A DNA stretch of 64,000 nucleotides from Deltaproteobacteria bacterium (GTDB taxonomy: Bacteria > Bdellovibrionota > Bdellovibrionia > Bdellovibrionales > Bdellovibrionaceae): the NCBI GenBank assembly GCA_017302835.1, contig JAFLCC010000004.1, positions 186,001-250,000 of the forward strand, given 5' to 3'. The notes below the pieces were generated by a model. The model was given only the letters and a program-made list of their open reading frames with translations, was not told the DNA's origin and made no database searches. How positions within the stretch are numbered: position 1 is the stretch's first letter; each line of letters begins with the position of its first letter. The position numbers and the translations under genes are program-made. Positions 1 through 9,679 of this stretch are shown here, in pieces.

Positions 1-2832
1 AGCAAAGTAAACGCCCAACTTACAAGTGACAATGTTCCTTCGGGATTAACTATTGTAGCCTCTAGCGCCTCATCCATTTCACTTAAGTGGGCAAAAATTA
101 ATAATGCTACTCTCTATTACGTATACAAAGCGACAACCTCAGCAGGTCCTTACACTCTCGCCACAACAGTCTCTACTAATGAAGCTTTTGTCGGGGGATT
201 GATTGGTAATACAGATTATTATTTCAAAGTGGAATCAAAAGTGGGAACCCAGGTTTCAAATAAATCTAATTTCATCCAAGGTTTACCTGTGGATATGCCA
301 GAACAACCATCCTATGAAAAAGGAAATAACCAGATTAGTCTCTCATGGACGGCCCTTGCAGGTGCCACTTCCTATATTTTATACAGATCTTCTGATTTGA
401 TAAACTACACTCCCGTGTTGAGTTCTACCCTCAGCACCTCTTTTTCTGACGTGGGGGTGACGAACGGGAGTATCTATTTTTACAAACTAGAAGCTGTTTT
501 TTCCTTATATTCTTGGACTTCCGAGTCAACTAAGGGAATCACACCAGGTATAACCCCCGCTGCTCCTCAGGGACTTGCCCTAGTTGAAACCTTATCTTCA
601 ACTAGTGTTAAATTAAGTTGGACATCGGTATCAAGTGCTAATTTATATAAAGTATATCTTTCTTCGGTTAGTGGTGGCCCCTGGGGGACTGCCGTACTTA
701 GTAGTTCAGCAACCATTGGCATCGTCTTAACTGGTTTGACCACAGGGGCCGTTTACTATGCTTGTGTGACGGCATTAAATGGATTGCTTGAGTCTGGTTG
801 TTCCTCAGAAATTTCCTTCATTCCAATCACCCCACCCAGCGCCCCTCTTGTCGTTGCAACGGGTGTAGGTATTGACCTCAGCTGGGGAAGCGTCGCCGGA
901 GCGGCAACCTACGACATCTATCGATCCACAAACAAATTTATTTTTGAAATCATAGCTACTGGAATTGCCCCTACGGGATACTCTGATCTCACAGCAACAG
1001 CTGGTCAGCATTATTACTATAGATATGACCCATGGAATCCAAGTGGAAATCCGTATCCCTGGTCTGCCCCTTCAGTCGATATTGTCTTTGGATCATCCAT
1101 TGCTATTCCAGCAAGTCTTTCTCTGCTTTCCCTGGACGCAAGCAATGTTGTCTTAAATTGGGCTCCCTCTAGTCAAGCTGCCAACTATAAAATTTATAGA
1201 TCCCCAGTTTCGGGATCAGGACATGTATTAATTAACACGCTTAGTGCTTCTTTAAATGAATATACAGATTCTGGTCTATCCGCTGGAACAGATTATTATT
1301 ATACAGTGAGTGCGGTAAATTCTTCAGGCGTTGAATCTGGAAAATCAAATGAAGTTGGAATAAGAATGGTAACAGGACCAACTTCTATTAGTACATCAAA
1401 TGTAGCAAATAAAGTTCAAATATCTTGGAGCAGCCTAGCTGGAGCCAGCTCTTATGTGGTATCCAGAAGCGATTCCTCAGGAGGGCCCTATGGTTCTGTA
1501 GGGACAACAGCATCGAACAGTCTCCTGGATTCAAATATTGTTAATGGTAAAACATACTACTATGTCGTTGAAGCCAAATTTTCTGGAACGATAAAATCAG
1601 CTATTTCAAGTGAAAGTTCGATTTCTGCAATTAAAGTTATGAATCTTCAGGTCCCGATAGAGCTCACTGATCAAACACTGGCCTCGGACGTGATGGCGGT
1701 TACTTTTAATAGGGCGCAAGTAAGTTTAGATACTTCAGAATACGATGGAACCGTATCCTATGACTTTGAAATCCTAGCAACAAATGCAGATTCCAACAAT
1801 TCAAATGTCGAAATTGTAGATTCCTCTGGAATAACCAAAGCAACTGTCATCATACCTTCTGGAACCTCTTCATTTACCAGATTAAGAAGCAGTTTCATCC
1901 CAAATGCAGGATTTGATTTTTATCAATTGAAGCTTAGCGCAACTACAAATAATTCAGATGTCAAAATTGAACAGGCAAGAATTTTGGTTACCCAAGTAGG
2001 GGCCAGCAAAACAAAAGTTTTTATCCCTCTCTTAGCCTCATCTAGGACACCATCAAGCATTGATGGTAGTTTACCCGTTGAAAGTACAACCAATAATAAT
2101 TACTTTGTATTAAATAGTTCAACTGAATTTATCAGAGATTTAACCAAGTATTCAAAGTTAATAGCAAATAGCCCATGGGAATTTGAAGTCATCGTTAGTT
2201 CAAATGGCGGCAAAGGAGTTGTCTCCTTGTTTAACCAAAACCTTCAACTTCCTGTAGAAGACACAGAAATAGAATTTTCAGATAGTGCGTTAACGATTGT
2301 TAATTCACCTTTTAATGATGAAATTCAAAATTTTTCAAGTCCTGCAAATGATTTAAATATATTCAAAGTGGCAATGAGATGCACTAAAGATTGTAATTTA
2401 GGAGCTGTAAATATTTATAAAGCGGGAATCTGGATATCCTTGTCGGATCTTAGCAAAGTTGAGCTCATATTTAGAAATTCATTAGCAAAAGGCTCTCTCC
2501 TCACACCCTCTATAATGGAAGGAGGACGCACATTGATTGATCTTAGCCAATTTTCAAATCCAATATTCAATTTTCGAGTCATAGCCTCAGCGCCAGCTGG
2601 ACTTTCAGGAGACTTTATGTTGCTTACTGGTGGTGTTTTGGATAGCGGCACGGCAGGAACAAGTATCATTTCTGGAAGTAATTTATCTTTTAGTACAATG
2701 GCACCTCTATCCCAGCAAACAGTGGCACCGCTTTCCTTAATCGGTAATGACAGGTACATGATGAAAGCGGATCCCAACGGTGGTGAACTGTCCCTTCTAG
2801 AGTCAGCGATAACCGTTAATCTCTCTCCATAG
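1..2832 (+). CDS. Fibronectin type III repeat surface protein, 5' end outside window
   Basis: The reading frame is open from base 1, so the start lies upstream; 943 residues are visible. Roughly the first 545 residues are about six repeats of 85-95 residues, each with a core like YxIYRS (YILYRS, YDIYRS, YKIYRS) followed by a G-x-T-Y-Y-Y-x-V-x-A strand. That is the pattern of fibronectin type III domains. The last 400 residues are Ser/Thr/Asn-rich and look all-beta, without a recognised domain. Such proteins are usually secreted or attached to the outer surface and act in adhesion or as scaffolds. That role is inferred, because the signal sequence is not visible. The next gene is convergent and ends 24 bases away. 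Confidence 0.8.
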   Translation, partial: SKVNAQLTSDNVPSGLTIVASSASSISLKWAKINNATLYYVYKATTSAGPYTLATTVSTNEAFVGGLIGNTDYYFKVESKVGTQVSNKSNFIQGLPVDMPEQPSYEKGNNQISLSWTALAGATSYILYRSSDLINYTPVLSSTLSTSFSDVGVTNGSIYFYKLEAVFSLYSWTSESTKGITPGITPAAPQGLALVETLSSTSVKLSWTSVSSANLYKVYLSSVSGGPWGTAVLSSSATIGIVLTGLTTGAVYYACVTALNGLLESGCSSEISFIPITPPSAPLVVATGVGIDLSWGSVAGAATYDIYRSTNKFIFEIIATGIAPTGYSDLTATAGQHYYYRYDPWNPSGNPYPWSAPSVDIVFGSSIAIPASLSLLSLDASNVVLNWAPSSQAANYKIYRSPVSGSGHVLINTLSASLNEYTDSGLSAGTDYYYTVSAVNSSGVESGKSNEVGIRMVTGPTSISTSNVANKVQISWSSLAGASSYVVSRSDSSGGPYGSVGTTASNSLLDSNIVNGKTYYYVVEAKFSGTIKSAISSESSISAIKVMNLQVPIELTDQTLASDVMAVTFNRAQVSLDTSEYDGTVSYDFEILATNADSNNSNVEIVDSSGITKATVIIPSGTSSFTRLRSSFIPNAGFDFYQLKLSATTNNSDVKIEQARILVTQVGASKTKVFIPLLASSRTPSSIDGSLPVESTTNNNYFVLNSSTEFIRDLTKYSKLIANSPWEFEVIVSSNGGKGVVSLFNQNLQLPVEDTEIEFSDSALTIVNSPFNDEIQNFSSPANDLNIFKVAMRCTKDCNLGAVNIYKAGIWISLSDLSKVELIFRNSLAKGSLLTPSIMEGGRTLIDLSQFSNPIFNFRVIASAPAGLSGDFMLLTGGVLDSGTAGTSIISGSNLSFSTMAPLSQQTVAPLSLIGNDRYMMKADPNGGELSLLESAITVNLSP

Positions 2833-2856
2833 TTCCCATTCCCAATAGAATTGAAC

Positions 2857-4317
2857 TTATGCTAATGGAGGCATTGGCGGAGTTTCGCTCAAAATTCCTG
2901 AATTTAAAATTCTTTCAAGGGAACTACTTTTTGATTGCAAAAGATTTTCGCTCTTTCTGATTAATAGTGCTAGGTGATCTCGCTGCTCTATGAGCATGCC
3001 AATTGAAGTCTCTAATGATTTTCTGTTTCCTGAAAGAGTCGGAGTGATCTTAAGTTCCCATTCGAGCCTAGAGATTTCCTTTTCTGTAACTGAAAGGTAA
3101 TCATTTAAGGGATGCAAGGTAATGGCTTGCTGGATTTCTCTAGCTAACTGGGACACAATCTTTTGGTATTTCGATTTTTCTTGATTTTGAGATAAGACAA
3201 ATTGAGAAAACTGTTTTTCTCTTTGATTTAACTGTGCAGCAATGAGTGAGTGAGCACCCTTTTCTTTAGAAAGAAGCTCCGTTTGTTCTTTTAATTTGAG
3301 TTCTAAAGTGTGTTTTTCCTCAGACATGTGCTGCAAAGTGCCGGATAAACTGTTTTGATAGTCAATCAAATCCGAATTCTTTTCCTTTAGCTTGGATATT
3401 TCGCATTCAAATTGGCTAGCAACATTTTCGAAATATTTTTTTGATTTTTCAAACTGATCTTGATTTTCCTTTGCAGAGGCTTTAACCGCATCCTTCTCAC
3501 TCAGCAAAGAACTGATTTCACCCAGCAATGAGTTAATTTCAGTTTCATAGTATTGCTTTTCCATAATCCAGGTTTCTTTTGAAGTGCCATTCTCCAATTC
3601 CAATTTACTGACTTCATTTTTAAGAGCCAAAATATTTTCCTCTAAGGAAGCATTTATGCTCTCATGTCTTAAGTACTGTTCCTGTTTTTCATTTTCCATT
3701 GTCTTTAAAAGAGAAAGATTTTTGTCTAGCTCTGAATTGGCCTCGTCAAGAGTTTTACTCAGGTTTTGTTTCTCAGCTTTTAACTCAATTAAGTGAGCAG
3801 TATTTTGAGCTAACTCATGCTTGGTTTTTTCATTTAGTTCCATGGACAATTTAAGTTTAGAATTCAAATTATCCACTTCCGAAATCAAATTCGAGACTTT
3901 AGCACTATTTTCCTCTTTTTCAGTCCTAATTCTTTGAATTTCTTCACCTAAATTATTCTTTATTCTCTGAATTTCGTCACTAGAATTCATCTTTGCAGTT
4001 GTTATTTCACTATTTAAGGTATCAATTTTCGATTGTAATTCATGCACTTCTCGACTTGATCTTTGATATTCACTATCAATTCGAAGGCACTCATTCATTA
4101 CAGAGTTAAATTTATTTATTGTTGATTCCACTAATTCTTTATTAAATTGATTCTGCTCATTCTTTTTTGTTAGGATTTTATTGTCATTCTTTATCGAATC
4201 AATCTTTAGCTGTAATCGGCATATCTCTTCTTCAAGACCTTCAATATGGGAAAATACTTTTTCTATGGAACTTTCCTTGAATTTTTTTGGCGCCGAATTT
4301 GAATTTAGAATCTCCAT
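2857..4317 (-). CDS. Long coiled-coil protein, function unknown
   Basis: A 486-residue protein that is almost entirely heptad-like coiled coil from about residue 15 to 400, rich in Glu, Lys, Leu, Ser and Asn, with a short Pro-containing tail (ETPPMPPLA). There is no signal peptide or membrane segment, so a cytoplasmic location is likely. The start at 4317 is chosen over an in-frame start 45 bases upstream because AAGGAGG sits seven bases before this ATG. It lies opposite to the LysM-to-MotB run that begins at 4510 and may share its regulatory region. A scaffold or tether role for that envelope machine is possible but unproven. No family is recognised beyond coiled coil. Confidence 0.75.
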   Translation of the reverse strand: MEILNSNSAPKKFKESSIEKVFSHIEGLEEEICRLQLKIDSIKNDNKILTKKNEQNQFNKELVESTINKFNSVMNECLRIDSEYQRSSREVHELQSKIDTLNSEITTAKMNSSDEIQRIKNNLGEEIQRIRTEKEENSAKVSNLISEVDNLNSKLKLSMELNEKTKHELAQNTAHLIELKAEKQNLSKTLDEANSELDKNLSLLKTMENEKQEQYLRHESINASLEENILALKNEVSKLELENGTSKETWIMEKQYYETEINSLLGEISSLLSEKDAVKASAKENQDQFEKSKKYFENVASQFECEISKLKEKNSDLIDYQNSLSGTLQHMSEEKHTLELKLKEQTELLSKEKGAHSLIAAQLNQREKQFSQFVLSQNQEKSKYQKIVSQLAREIQQAITLHPLNDYLSVTEKEISRLEWELKITPTLSGNRKSLETSIGMLIEQRDHLALLIRKSENLLQSKSSSLERILNSGILSETPPMPPLA

Positions 4318-4509
4318 TACGAATCCTCCTTGAGAGTCATATTGAGACATGTCGGCCAACAAAATCCAAACTTGAGACAGTTTTTTGAAAATATTCTAAA
4401 ATTAAGACATTCTGCTAGAAATGATCCAGTCTCGTTCAGAATCACAAGACCAATCCGACTTAAGAATAAGATTCTTGATAGCAATGATTTATAAGACTTG
4501 GAGTCAATA

Positions 4510-5268
4510 ATGATTCATGAATTTAAAGCCAAATTAATAGTAGAATTGATTGTATTTTCAGTTCTATTGGTTTTAACTGGATGTAGTTTTTTTTCCTCTA
4601 AACCCATATCCAACCAGAATCAGTCGGCATTCCGCGCGACAGCTGCGCCAGTTGCTAATCCAATTCCAGTTCCCATTGAAGTTGCCACAGAAATATCAGA
4701 AATTATGCAGGGGAAAACAAAAAATGAAACTGGAAACAGAGAAACCAAGCAATTGATTGAAACTGAAAGATTAAGTGGTTCAGATTTCAAAAAAAAGCAG
4801 CAGGATGCTTCCAATAAAAAAGATCGAAAACCCTCGAATTCAAAAACTGAAAGATACGAAGTGAAACAAGGTGATACTTTGATGAAGATTGCTTTTGAAA
4901 AATATGCCAACATTTATCGATGGCGTGAAATCTATCAGACAAATAAGGGAAAAATTAAGGACTTCAATAGACTCGAATCTGGAACAGTACTGCTAATCGA
5001 AGGGGTTGAATACGTGTATATCGAAAAAAATGGAGAGGCCTATTTTATTATTAAAGATGATAGTTTGGTTAAAATTTCCAAAAAACTCTATGGCACGACA
5101 TCAAACTGGAAAGTTCTTTGGAAAAACAACCCTCAACTCATCACTGATCCGAATAAAATCTATGCTGGGTTTACCCTCTACTACCCCAAAATGAATAATC
5201 AGCCAGCGGATAACATCAGAACTCCGGCAAGTAGAAATACAAAGACACTTAGAATCAATAATAAATAA
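4510..5268 (+). CDS. LysM-repeat lipoprotein
   Basis: A 252-residue protein with a lipoprotein signal: hydrophobic residues 9-23 followed by the lipobox LTGC at about residue 25. A Ser/Lys/Glu-rich linker runs to about residue 110. Two LysM-like domains follow, at about 116-164 (YEVKQGDTLMKIA) and 177-227 (YFIIKDDSLVKIS). LysM domains bind peptidoglycan, so the protein probably tethers a lipid-anchored end to the cell wall. The ATG at 4510 is preferred to a TTG at 4498 because GGAG lies six bases before it. It starts the co-directional run that leads to the FliF-FliG-like protein and MotAB. A role as a wall anchor for that complex is inferred from position only. Confidence 0.8.
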   Translation: MIHEFKAKLIVELIVFSVLLVLTGCSFFSSKPISNQNQSAFRATAAPVANPIPVPIEVATEISEIMQGKTKNETGNRETKQLIETERLSGSDFKKKQQDASNKKDRKPSNSKTERYEVKQGDTLMKIAFEKYANIYRWREIYQTNKGKIKDFNRLESGTVLLIEGVEYVYIEKNGEAYFIIKDDSLVKISKKLYGTTSNWKVLWKNNPQLITDPNKIYAGFTLYYPKMNNQPADNIRTPASRNTKTLRINNK

Positions 5269-5340
5269 AATATAAGCAAGATTTCTCACAACGGATAAGA
5301 AATATTTGATTTTATTATTAGTTAACGAGATTATGAAAGT

Positions 5341-6411
5341 ATGATATTTTTTAGATTCATCTGTTTATTCCTTTTGATATTTGTACTAGAGGGCGTTTCT
5401 GCCCAGGAAAAAAATGAAGTTCAAAAACCTTTGCAAGAGTCTGTAAAAAGTCCAACTATCGATAATTCAAGTACCTGGGTGGCCCATCTCATTAGAGATA
5501 AGAATGTGAACCAAAGAATTTCTGACCTGCTGATAAAAGAAGGCACCATTCCCGTCACCATGATTTTTAAAGATCAAAAATTTAGACCCTTGGTTCAAAT
5601 TCCAATTGAGTTTGCTCGTCCTGGTTGGTCTGTATTTATCCAAGAGAAATTTCTTGCTCCAATTTCAGATCAACCTGGTTCATACAAATTGTTTGCCTAT
5701 CTTAATGATCGAGTCAACGAAGTCGAGATCGTTGTAAGAGGTCCGAAAAAAGAAATTGAAAGGGAGCGAGTTTATATCGTGTCTCCTGATGCACAGGAGT
5801 ATAAAATAGTAAGTCCTTGGGATGCCTTAAGGCTAGGATTAGGAAGTGCCTTAATCAGTTACAAGCAGACTGGTTATAACAGCTATCAAGCTTGGACTGG
5901 AGTTTTGGCCGTTCAGTTCCACAGTCCTGAGGAAAAATCTAAATTTGGATTAATTTCCGACTTATCTATGACTGCATTAACAGTGTCTTCCAGCAATGGC
6001 TTAAGTCCTCAATTATTACAATTTAACGGGGATATTATCTATTTTTTTCATTGGTCCCCAAACTCTCGATGGAGGAAACAAGCCTTAGTCGGTTTAGACT
6101 ACTTTACGATGCTTTCAAACGGCGCGCCGTTTGGATTTAAGGATTTAGTCACTCCTGAAGTTGGAGGAAGAGCCAGGTATATCGTAAATGAAAAAGAAGA
6201 TATAATCTTCGAGCTTCGATATTCTCCCTTAAGTGGAATCAGCAATTTTAAGGAACGTGGATATATCGTTTCCTACTCAAGAAGTTGGTTGCTACCAAAC
6301 CTTCATAGAGTTGAGGCTGGAATCAGACTCTTAGATTTCACCTATCAGTCAAACCCTAACATAACTGCCTCCGCCCAGACCTTATCATTGTTGCTTTCCT
6401 ACTCCCTATAG
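5341..6411 (+). CDS. Secreted protein with probable outer-membrane barrel domain
   Basis: A 356-residue protein with a clear signal peptide (residues 1-22, cleavage near VSA-QE). Residues 40-130 look like a soluble beta-rich domain. From about 160 to the end, alternating hydrophobic and polar strands with many aromatic residues, ending in LLLSYSL, suggest a small outer-membrane beta-barrel. No named family is recognised. It lies between the LysM lipoprotein (72 bases upstream) and the PEGA/TPR lipoprotein, all on the same strand, which suggests a joint envelope structure. An outer-membrane ring or anchor for the neighbouring motor-like proteins is a hypothesis. Confidence 0.65.
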   Translation: MIFFRFICLFLLIFVLEGVSAQEKNEVQKPLQESVKSPTIDNSSTWVAHLIRDKNVNQRISDLLIKEGTIPVTMIFKDQKFRPLVQIPIEFARPGWSVFIQEKFLAPISDQPGSYKLFAYLNDRVNEVEIVVRGPKKEIERERVYIVSPDAQEYKIVSPWDALRLGLGSALISYKQTGYNSYQAWTGVLAVQFHSPEEKSKFGLISDLSMTALTVSSSNGLSPQLLQFNGDIIYFFHWSPNSRWRKQALVGLDYFTMLSNGAPFGFKDLVTPEVGGRARYIVNEKEDIIFELRYSPLSGISNFKERGYIVSYSRSWLLPNLHRVEAGIRLLDFTYQSNPNITASAQTLSLLLSYSL

Positions 6412-6502
6412 AATCGATGTCTTGCTGCGGTGGCATCTCTTGACGTTTTTCCAGTTTCCACAGAAATGTTTAGCGCAGGACTTTTAATAACGAAGATTTT
6501 GA

Positions 6503-7171
6503 TTGAATCTAAAAAGGATGGCAAAGAATCCTTGGTTTGACTTATCTATTATTTTTCTCTGCATTTTGAATTATATTTTCTTGTGCGGTTGTTCAACACC
6601 TAGTTTTGTGGTTAAAAGCGATCCTCTTCAAGCTGACGTTTTTGTTCAAGATCCTAAATCAAGCGACAAAAAACCGATAGGCAAAACACCGCTACAACTA
6701 CCTCTGACTGAGGTGAGAAAAACACTTGGAAACTCTGTAGGTCCGGGTGAGTTTTTTAATGTTATTATTGAAAAACAAGGTTTTTTACCTCAGACCTATG
6801 CCGTCCCGGCTACAAAATTTGGGACCATGATAGTTCAATATGATATCAAACTAAAACCAGGAAATGCGCCAAAGGAAGTTAGAATAGCTAAAGAAATTTT
6901 GGATCATATTTTTGTGGCGCAAAAACTGGCATTGTTGCAGCAGTTCGAAAGGGCGCAAATTGAACTTGATAAAGTAATCATTCCGTTCCCAAATTTTGCG
7001 CGCGCACTTTCAATGAGAGCTTCCATCTATTTTGCTCAGAAAAATTATGTTGAGAGTTTGAAATGGTACGAAGAAGCAATTAAAAATGATCCGGAACTTG
7101 ATGATGCTATAAAGATGATTGCTAAAATTAAAACTCTAAATGGTTCCAATGCAAAGGGATCCAACTTATGA
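6503..7171 (+). CDS. PEGA/TPR-domain lipoprotein
   Basis: A 222-residue protein with a hydrophobic segment ending in the lipobox LCGC at about residue 30. Residues 35-110 have the PEGA pattern, a surface-layer-like beta domain starting SFVVKSDPLQADVFV and continuing through PIGKTPLQLP. Residues 135-215 form helical TPR-like repeats (FARALSMRASIYFAQKNY, then SLKWYEEAIKNDPELDDA). PEGA and TPR domains are typical of envelope assembly proteins. The start is uncertain: TTG at 6503 has GAAGA upstream, whereas ATG at 6518 has its AAGG directly adjacent. The stop overlaps the start of the FliF-FliG-like gene by four bases (ATGA), so the two are probably translationally coupled. Confidence 0.7.
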   Translation: MNLKRMAKNPWFDLSIIFLCILNYIFLCGCSTPSFVVKSDPLQADVFVQDPKSSDKKPIGKTPLQLPLTEVRKTLGNSVGPGEFFNVIIEKQGFLPQTYAVPATKFGTMIVQYDIKLKPGNAPKEVRIAKEILDHIFVAQKLALLQQFERAQIELDKVIIPFPNFARALSMRASIYFAQKNYVESLKWYEEAIKNDPELDDAIKMIAKIKTLNGSNAKGSNL

Positions 7172-8979
7172 AATTTAACAAGCATTTCATTTATTCATCA
7201 TTGATTTTGCCTCTCTTCTTTTTATGTAGACTTTCTTTGGCTGCAGATGATTCAACCCCTGATGAAATTGGGGCCAAAGCCCTTTTAGAAGAAATTTTGA
7301 TCAAAAGATATTCCCAGGGTTTGGCAACTCTTGTTGAAAAAAATTCCTTCAACGTTGGTGCACAAGTTCAATTAGTAAATGCCCCAAGTCCTCCGTCCGA
7401 AGAACCTCCCAAAAAAGCAGAGGTTGAAATACCTCAAGATTTATTAGTTGGTGTTTTAGATCCTGAGCAATTAATCAAGCAATCTGGCGTGGGCGAAGAA
7501 AAAAAAGCCATCGTCAGTTTGTTAACAACAAAAAGAATTAAGTCAGCATCTATTTCTGTTGGCCTGAGAGAGGATCTTGGCGCTGATGTAAAAAAAGATG
7601 TTGAAAGTTGGTTAGCCCTGCGGGTAAAAACCGAGTTTGGAAAAGCTGGAAAAAGCTCAGTGAGTTTTGTGAAATCAATTCAAGAAAAAAAGGTTGAGTC
7701 TCCGCCAAAGCAATGGTGGGATTGGGCGAATCAGTTTCAACACCTGATTGGGACAGCACTCCTAGCTTTAACTTTTCTAGTTGGGATTTTGTTTTGGCGG
7801 TTAACAACCTCGAAATCCTCAGTAAGTAAACAAAACCAAGGAGATTCTCCTTCTATTAAATTAACCTCCGAAGGTGCTATTGGAGAAAATAAAGATAATT
7901 CAAATAGAGTCACCGAAAAAGAAAGTGAAATCTCTGATGAAAAAATGAAGCTAATAAACAGTAAAGAGCTAGAATCGATAAATTCAAAAATAATTGGATT
8001 AGTTCCAAAGCTTTCCAAAGATTTTGAGTCTATCATAAGGTCTTGGTGCCAATCAGGTGAAGAGGGTTTATTCAAACTTGTATGCTTTTCAGAGGCCGTT
8101 GGAAAAGACATCGGAAGGCTTCCCATTCCTATTGATGCAATGAGTGATGTTGCCAATGTTTTTACCAGGATGTCTAAAATATCAACCAAAGAAAAAATCG
8201 AAACTTTGGAAAAATTATATTGGGATTTAGTTAGTGTTTTAAATTTAGGACCAGAAGTATTAAGTCAGCCCTTCGGATATTTATCAAGTGTCGATGCCGG
8301 AGTTATTAATCAACTTCTTATGGACCAAAATCCCAAAATGAAAACATTAGTATCGCTTTATTTGCCAGAAGAAGTTAGAAGAAGTTTTATTAAACCATTG
8401 TCTGAAGAAGAAAAACTAAAGATTTTGGAAAGTGCTGCTAATTTAACTGAAATCCCGAAATCTGAACTAAAAGGCATGGATACTACGATTATGGGTAAGA
8501 TGAAATCCGATGATACCAAGGATTCCATTCAATTTAAAATGAATATTGAAAAAATAGTATCTATGCTCACCGAAAAGGAACAGATCACATTGTTAGGTCA
8601 GATTAAAGGAAATAGTTTAATTGAATATAGAAAAAACAATCCCAGTTTGGCTTTCATCCATCTTTGGCCGGACCAGGAAATTTCAAAACTACTTGGCAAA
8701 GCCAATTCCGACGAGGCTTTAAGCTACATTCGTGTTAAACCTGAAAGTAAGGAGCGAATTATCACTTTATCTCCCCCGTTTTTATCTGAAATGATCATTG
8801 ATGAAGTGGATAAGCCAACGAAATCAACTTCAGAAGAAATGGATGGCCACTTACGATCGCTATTAACTAAATTAAAGGAACTTGTCGAAAGTAAAGAAAT
8901 AAACTTAAAAGAGATTTTTGAACAAATAGACTCTGAGAAGCCCGGGGAAAATAATGTTATTCCAATTAAAACGGCCTAA
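7168..8979 (+). CDS. FliF-FliG-like fusion: membrane ring segment joined to rotor switch protein
   Basis: A 603-residue protein with a signal peptide (1-25). Residues 38-75 resemble the part of FliF that begins the third ring-building motif (LLEEILIKRYSQGLATLVEK, then VGAQVQL). Residues 120-170 resemble its partner strand (RIKSASISVGL through SSVSFVKSI). A membrane helix lies at 186-211, preceded by WWDWA as in FliF. The cytoplasmic half follows FliG: an N-domain-like region at about 270-365, a middle domain at 370-445 (INQLLMDQNPKMKTLVSLYL) and a C-domain at 455-585 (AFIHLWPDQEISKLLGK). In flagella FliF and FliG are separate: FliF makes the MS ring, and FliG takes torque from MotAB. Here they appear fused, without the FliF N-terminal domains. 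MotA and MotB follow within 700 bases, so a rotor role is a strong inference. The assignment rests on pattern matching by eye. Confidence 0.6.
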   Translation: MKFNKHFIYSSLILPLFFLCRLSLAADDSTPDEIGAKALLEEILIKRYSQGLATLVEKNSFNVGAQVQLVNAPSPPSEEPPKKAEVEIPQDLLVGVLDPEQLIKQSGVGEEKKAIVSLLTTKRIKSASISVGLREDLGADVKKDVESWLALRVKTEFGKAGKSSVSFVKSIQEKKVESPPKQWWDWANQFQHLIGTALLALTFLVGILFWRLTTSKSSVSKQNQGDSPSIKLTSEGAIGENKDNSNRVTEKESEISDEKMKLINSKELESINSKIIGLVPKLSKDFESIIRSWCQSGEEGLFKLVCFSEAVGKDIGRLPIPIDAMSDVANVFTRMSKISTKEKIETLEKLYWDLVSVLNLGPEVLSQPFGYLSSVDAGVINQLLMDQNPKMKTLVSLYLPEEVRRSFIKPLSEEEKLKILESAANLTEIPKSELKGMDTTIMGKMKSDDTKDSIQFKMNIEKIVSMLTEKEQITLLGQIKGNSLIEYRKNNPSLAFIHLWPDQEISKLLGKANSDEALSYIRVKPESKERIITLSPPFLSEMIIDEVDKPTKSTSEEMDGHLRSLLTKLKELVESKEINLKEIFEQIDSEKPGENNVIPIKTA

Positions 8980-9580
8980 AGTAGAGCTTGTTTTCTTTGT
9001 TGCCCTTTTTACCACTATTTTTTCTCAAGCTGATTATAGGGTTGGAGGATTGCTCGGCTTGGGGAGCACAGGAATTTCCAGCGTTGAAACTATTAGTGGC
9101 ATTGAATTGAAAGTAAATCGAAGTGATGGACCAGGATATTTTGGTCTTTTTGTTGAAAAACTCATTTCTGATACGAACAGCCTGACTCTTGGACACAATC
9201 GCGGTTTTTTGTTTTCACCATTTTCATCTGGGATTGGGTTTACCGGCATCACTTACCGCTGGTTCTTTGGCGGTCCGGCGCCATCAATGGTTGAATCCGC
9301 ATCTGAACAATCCACAATGCTAATCAAAAGGTATGCTTTCTTCCTTGGCTTAGAAGGTGGAATTGCCAATGGAACAGTAGTTCGTTCCAACGACTTAGTG
9401 CCCGTAGTAAGTGGATCAGGTGCTTTTATGGGATTTCATGCGGGATGGGACATTCAAACTGAACCCAACTATGTTTATAGATATGAGTTTGTATATGGTT
9501 TGACTCCTCCTTCTTCAGGTTTTGTTAAGACAGATCTCAGTGAACTTGCCTTTACGGCGGGAATATATTTCATATATTGA
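8954..9580 (+). CDS. Small secreted protein, probable outer-membrane barrel
   Basis: A 208-residue protein with a signal peptide (about 1-26, FFVALFTTIFSQA). The rest is Gly- and aromatic-rich with alternating strand patterns (GIGFTGITYRWFFGG; YVYRYEFVYGL) and ends in FTAGIYFIY, an aromatic C-terminus typical of outer-membrane barrels. The start lies 26 bases inside the 3' end of the FliF-FliG-like gene, so the two are probably co-transcribed and coupled. No named family is recognised. Its position between rotor-like and stator genes suggests an outer-membrane part of the same machine, but this is guilt by association. Confidence 0.65.
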   Translation: MLFQLKRPKVELVFFVALFTTIFSQADYRVGGLLGLGSTGISSVETISGIELKVNRSDGPGYFGLFVEKLISDTNSLTLGHNRGFLFSPFSSGIGFTGITYRWFFGGPAPSMVESASEQSTMLIKRYAFFLGLEGGIANGTVVRSNDLVPVVSGSGAFMGFHAGWDIQTEPNYVYRYEFVYGLTPPSSGFVKTDLSELAFTAGIYFIY

Positions 9581-9679
9581 CTTCAGAATCGACCTCCTTA
9601 AGTCTAAATTTTCCTGTTTTTTATGAGTCTCATTGTTAGTGGAGCAAAAAAAAAATAAAATGAGATCTCCGAGGTCTAA

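Noticed and set aside
9577-9608. TTGACT box upstream of motA
   Set aside because: No acceptable -10 box at normal spacing; the motAB genes may be read from the upstream transcript.
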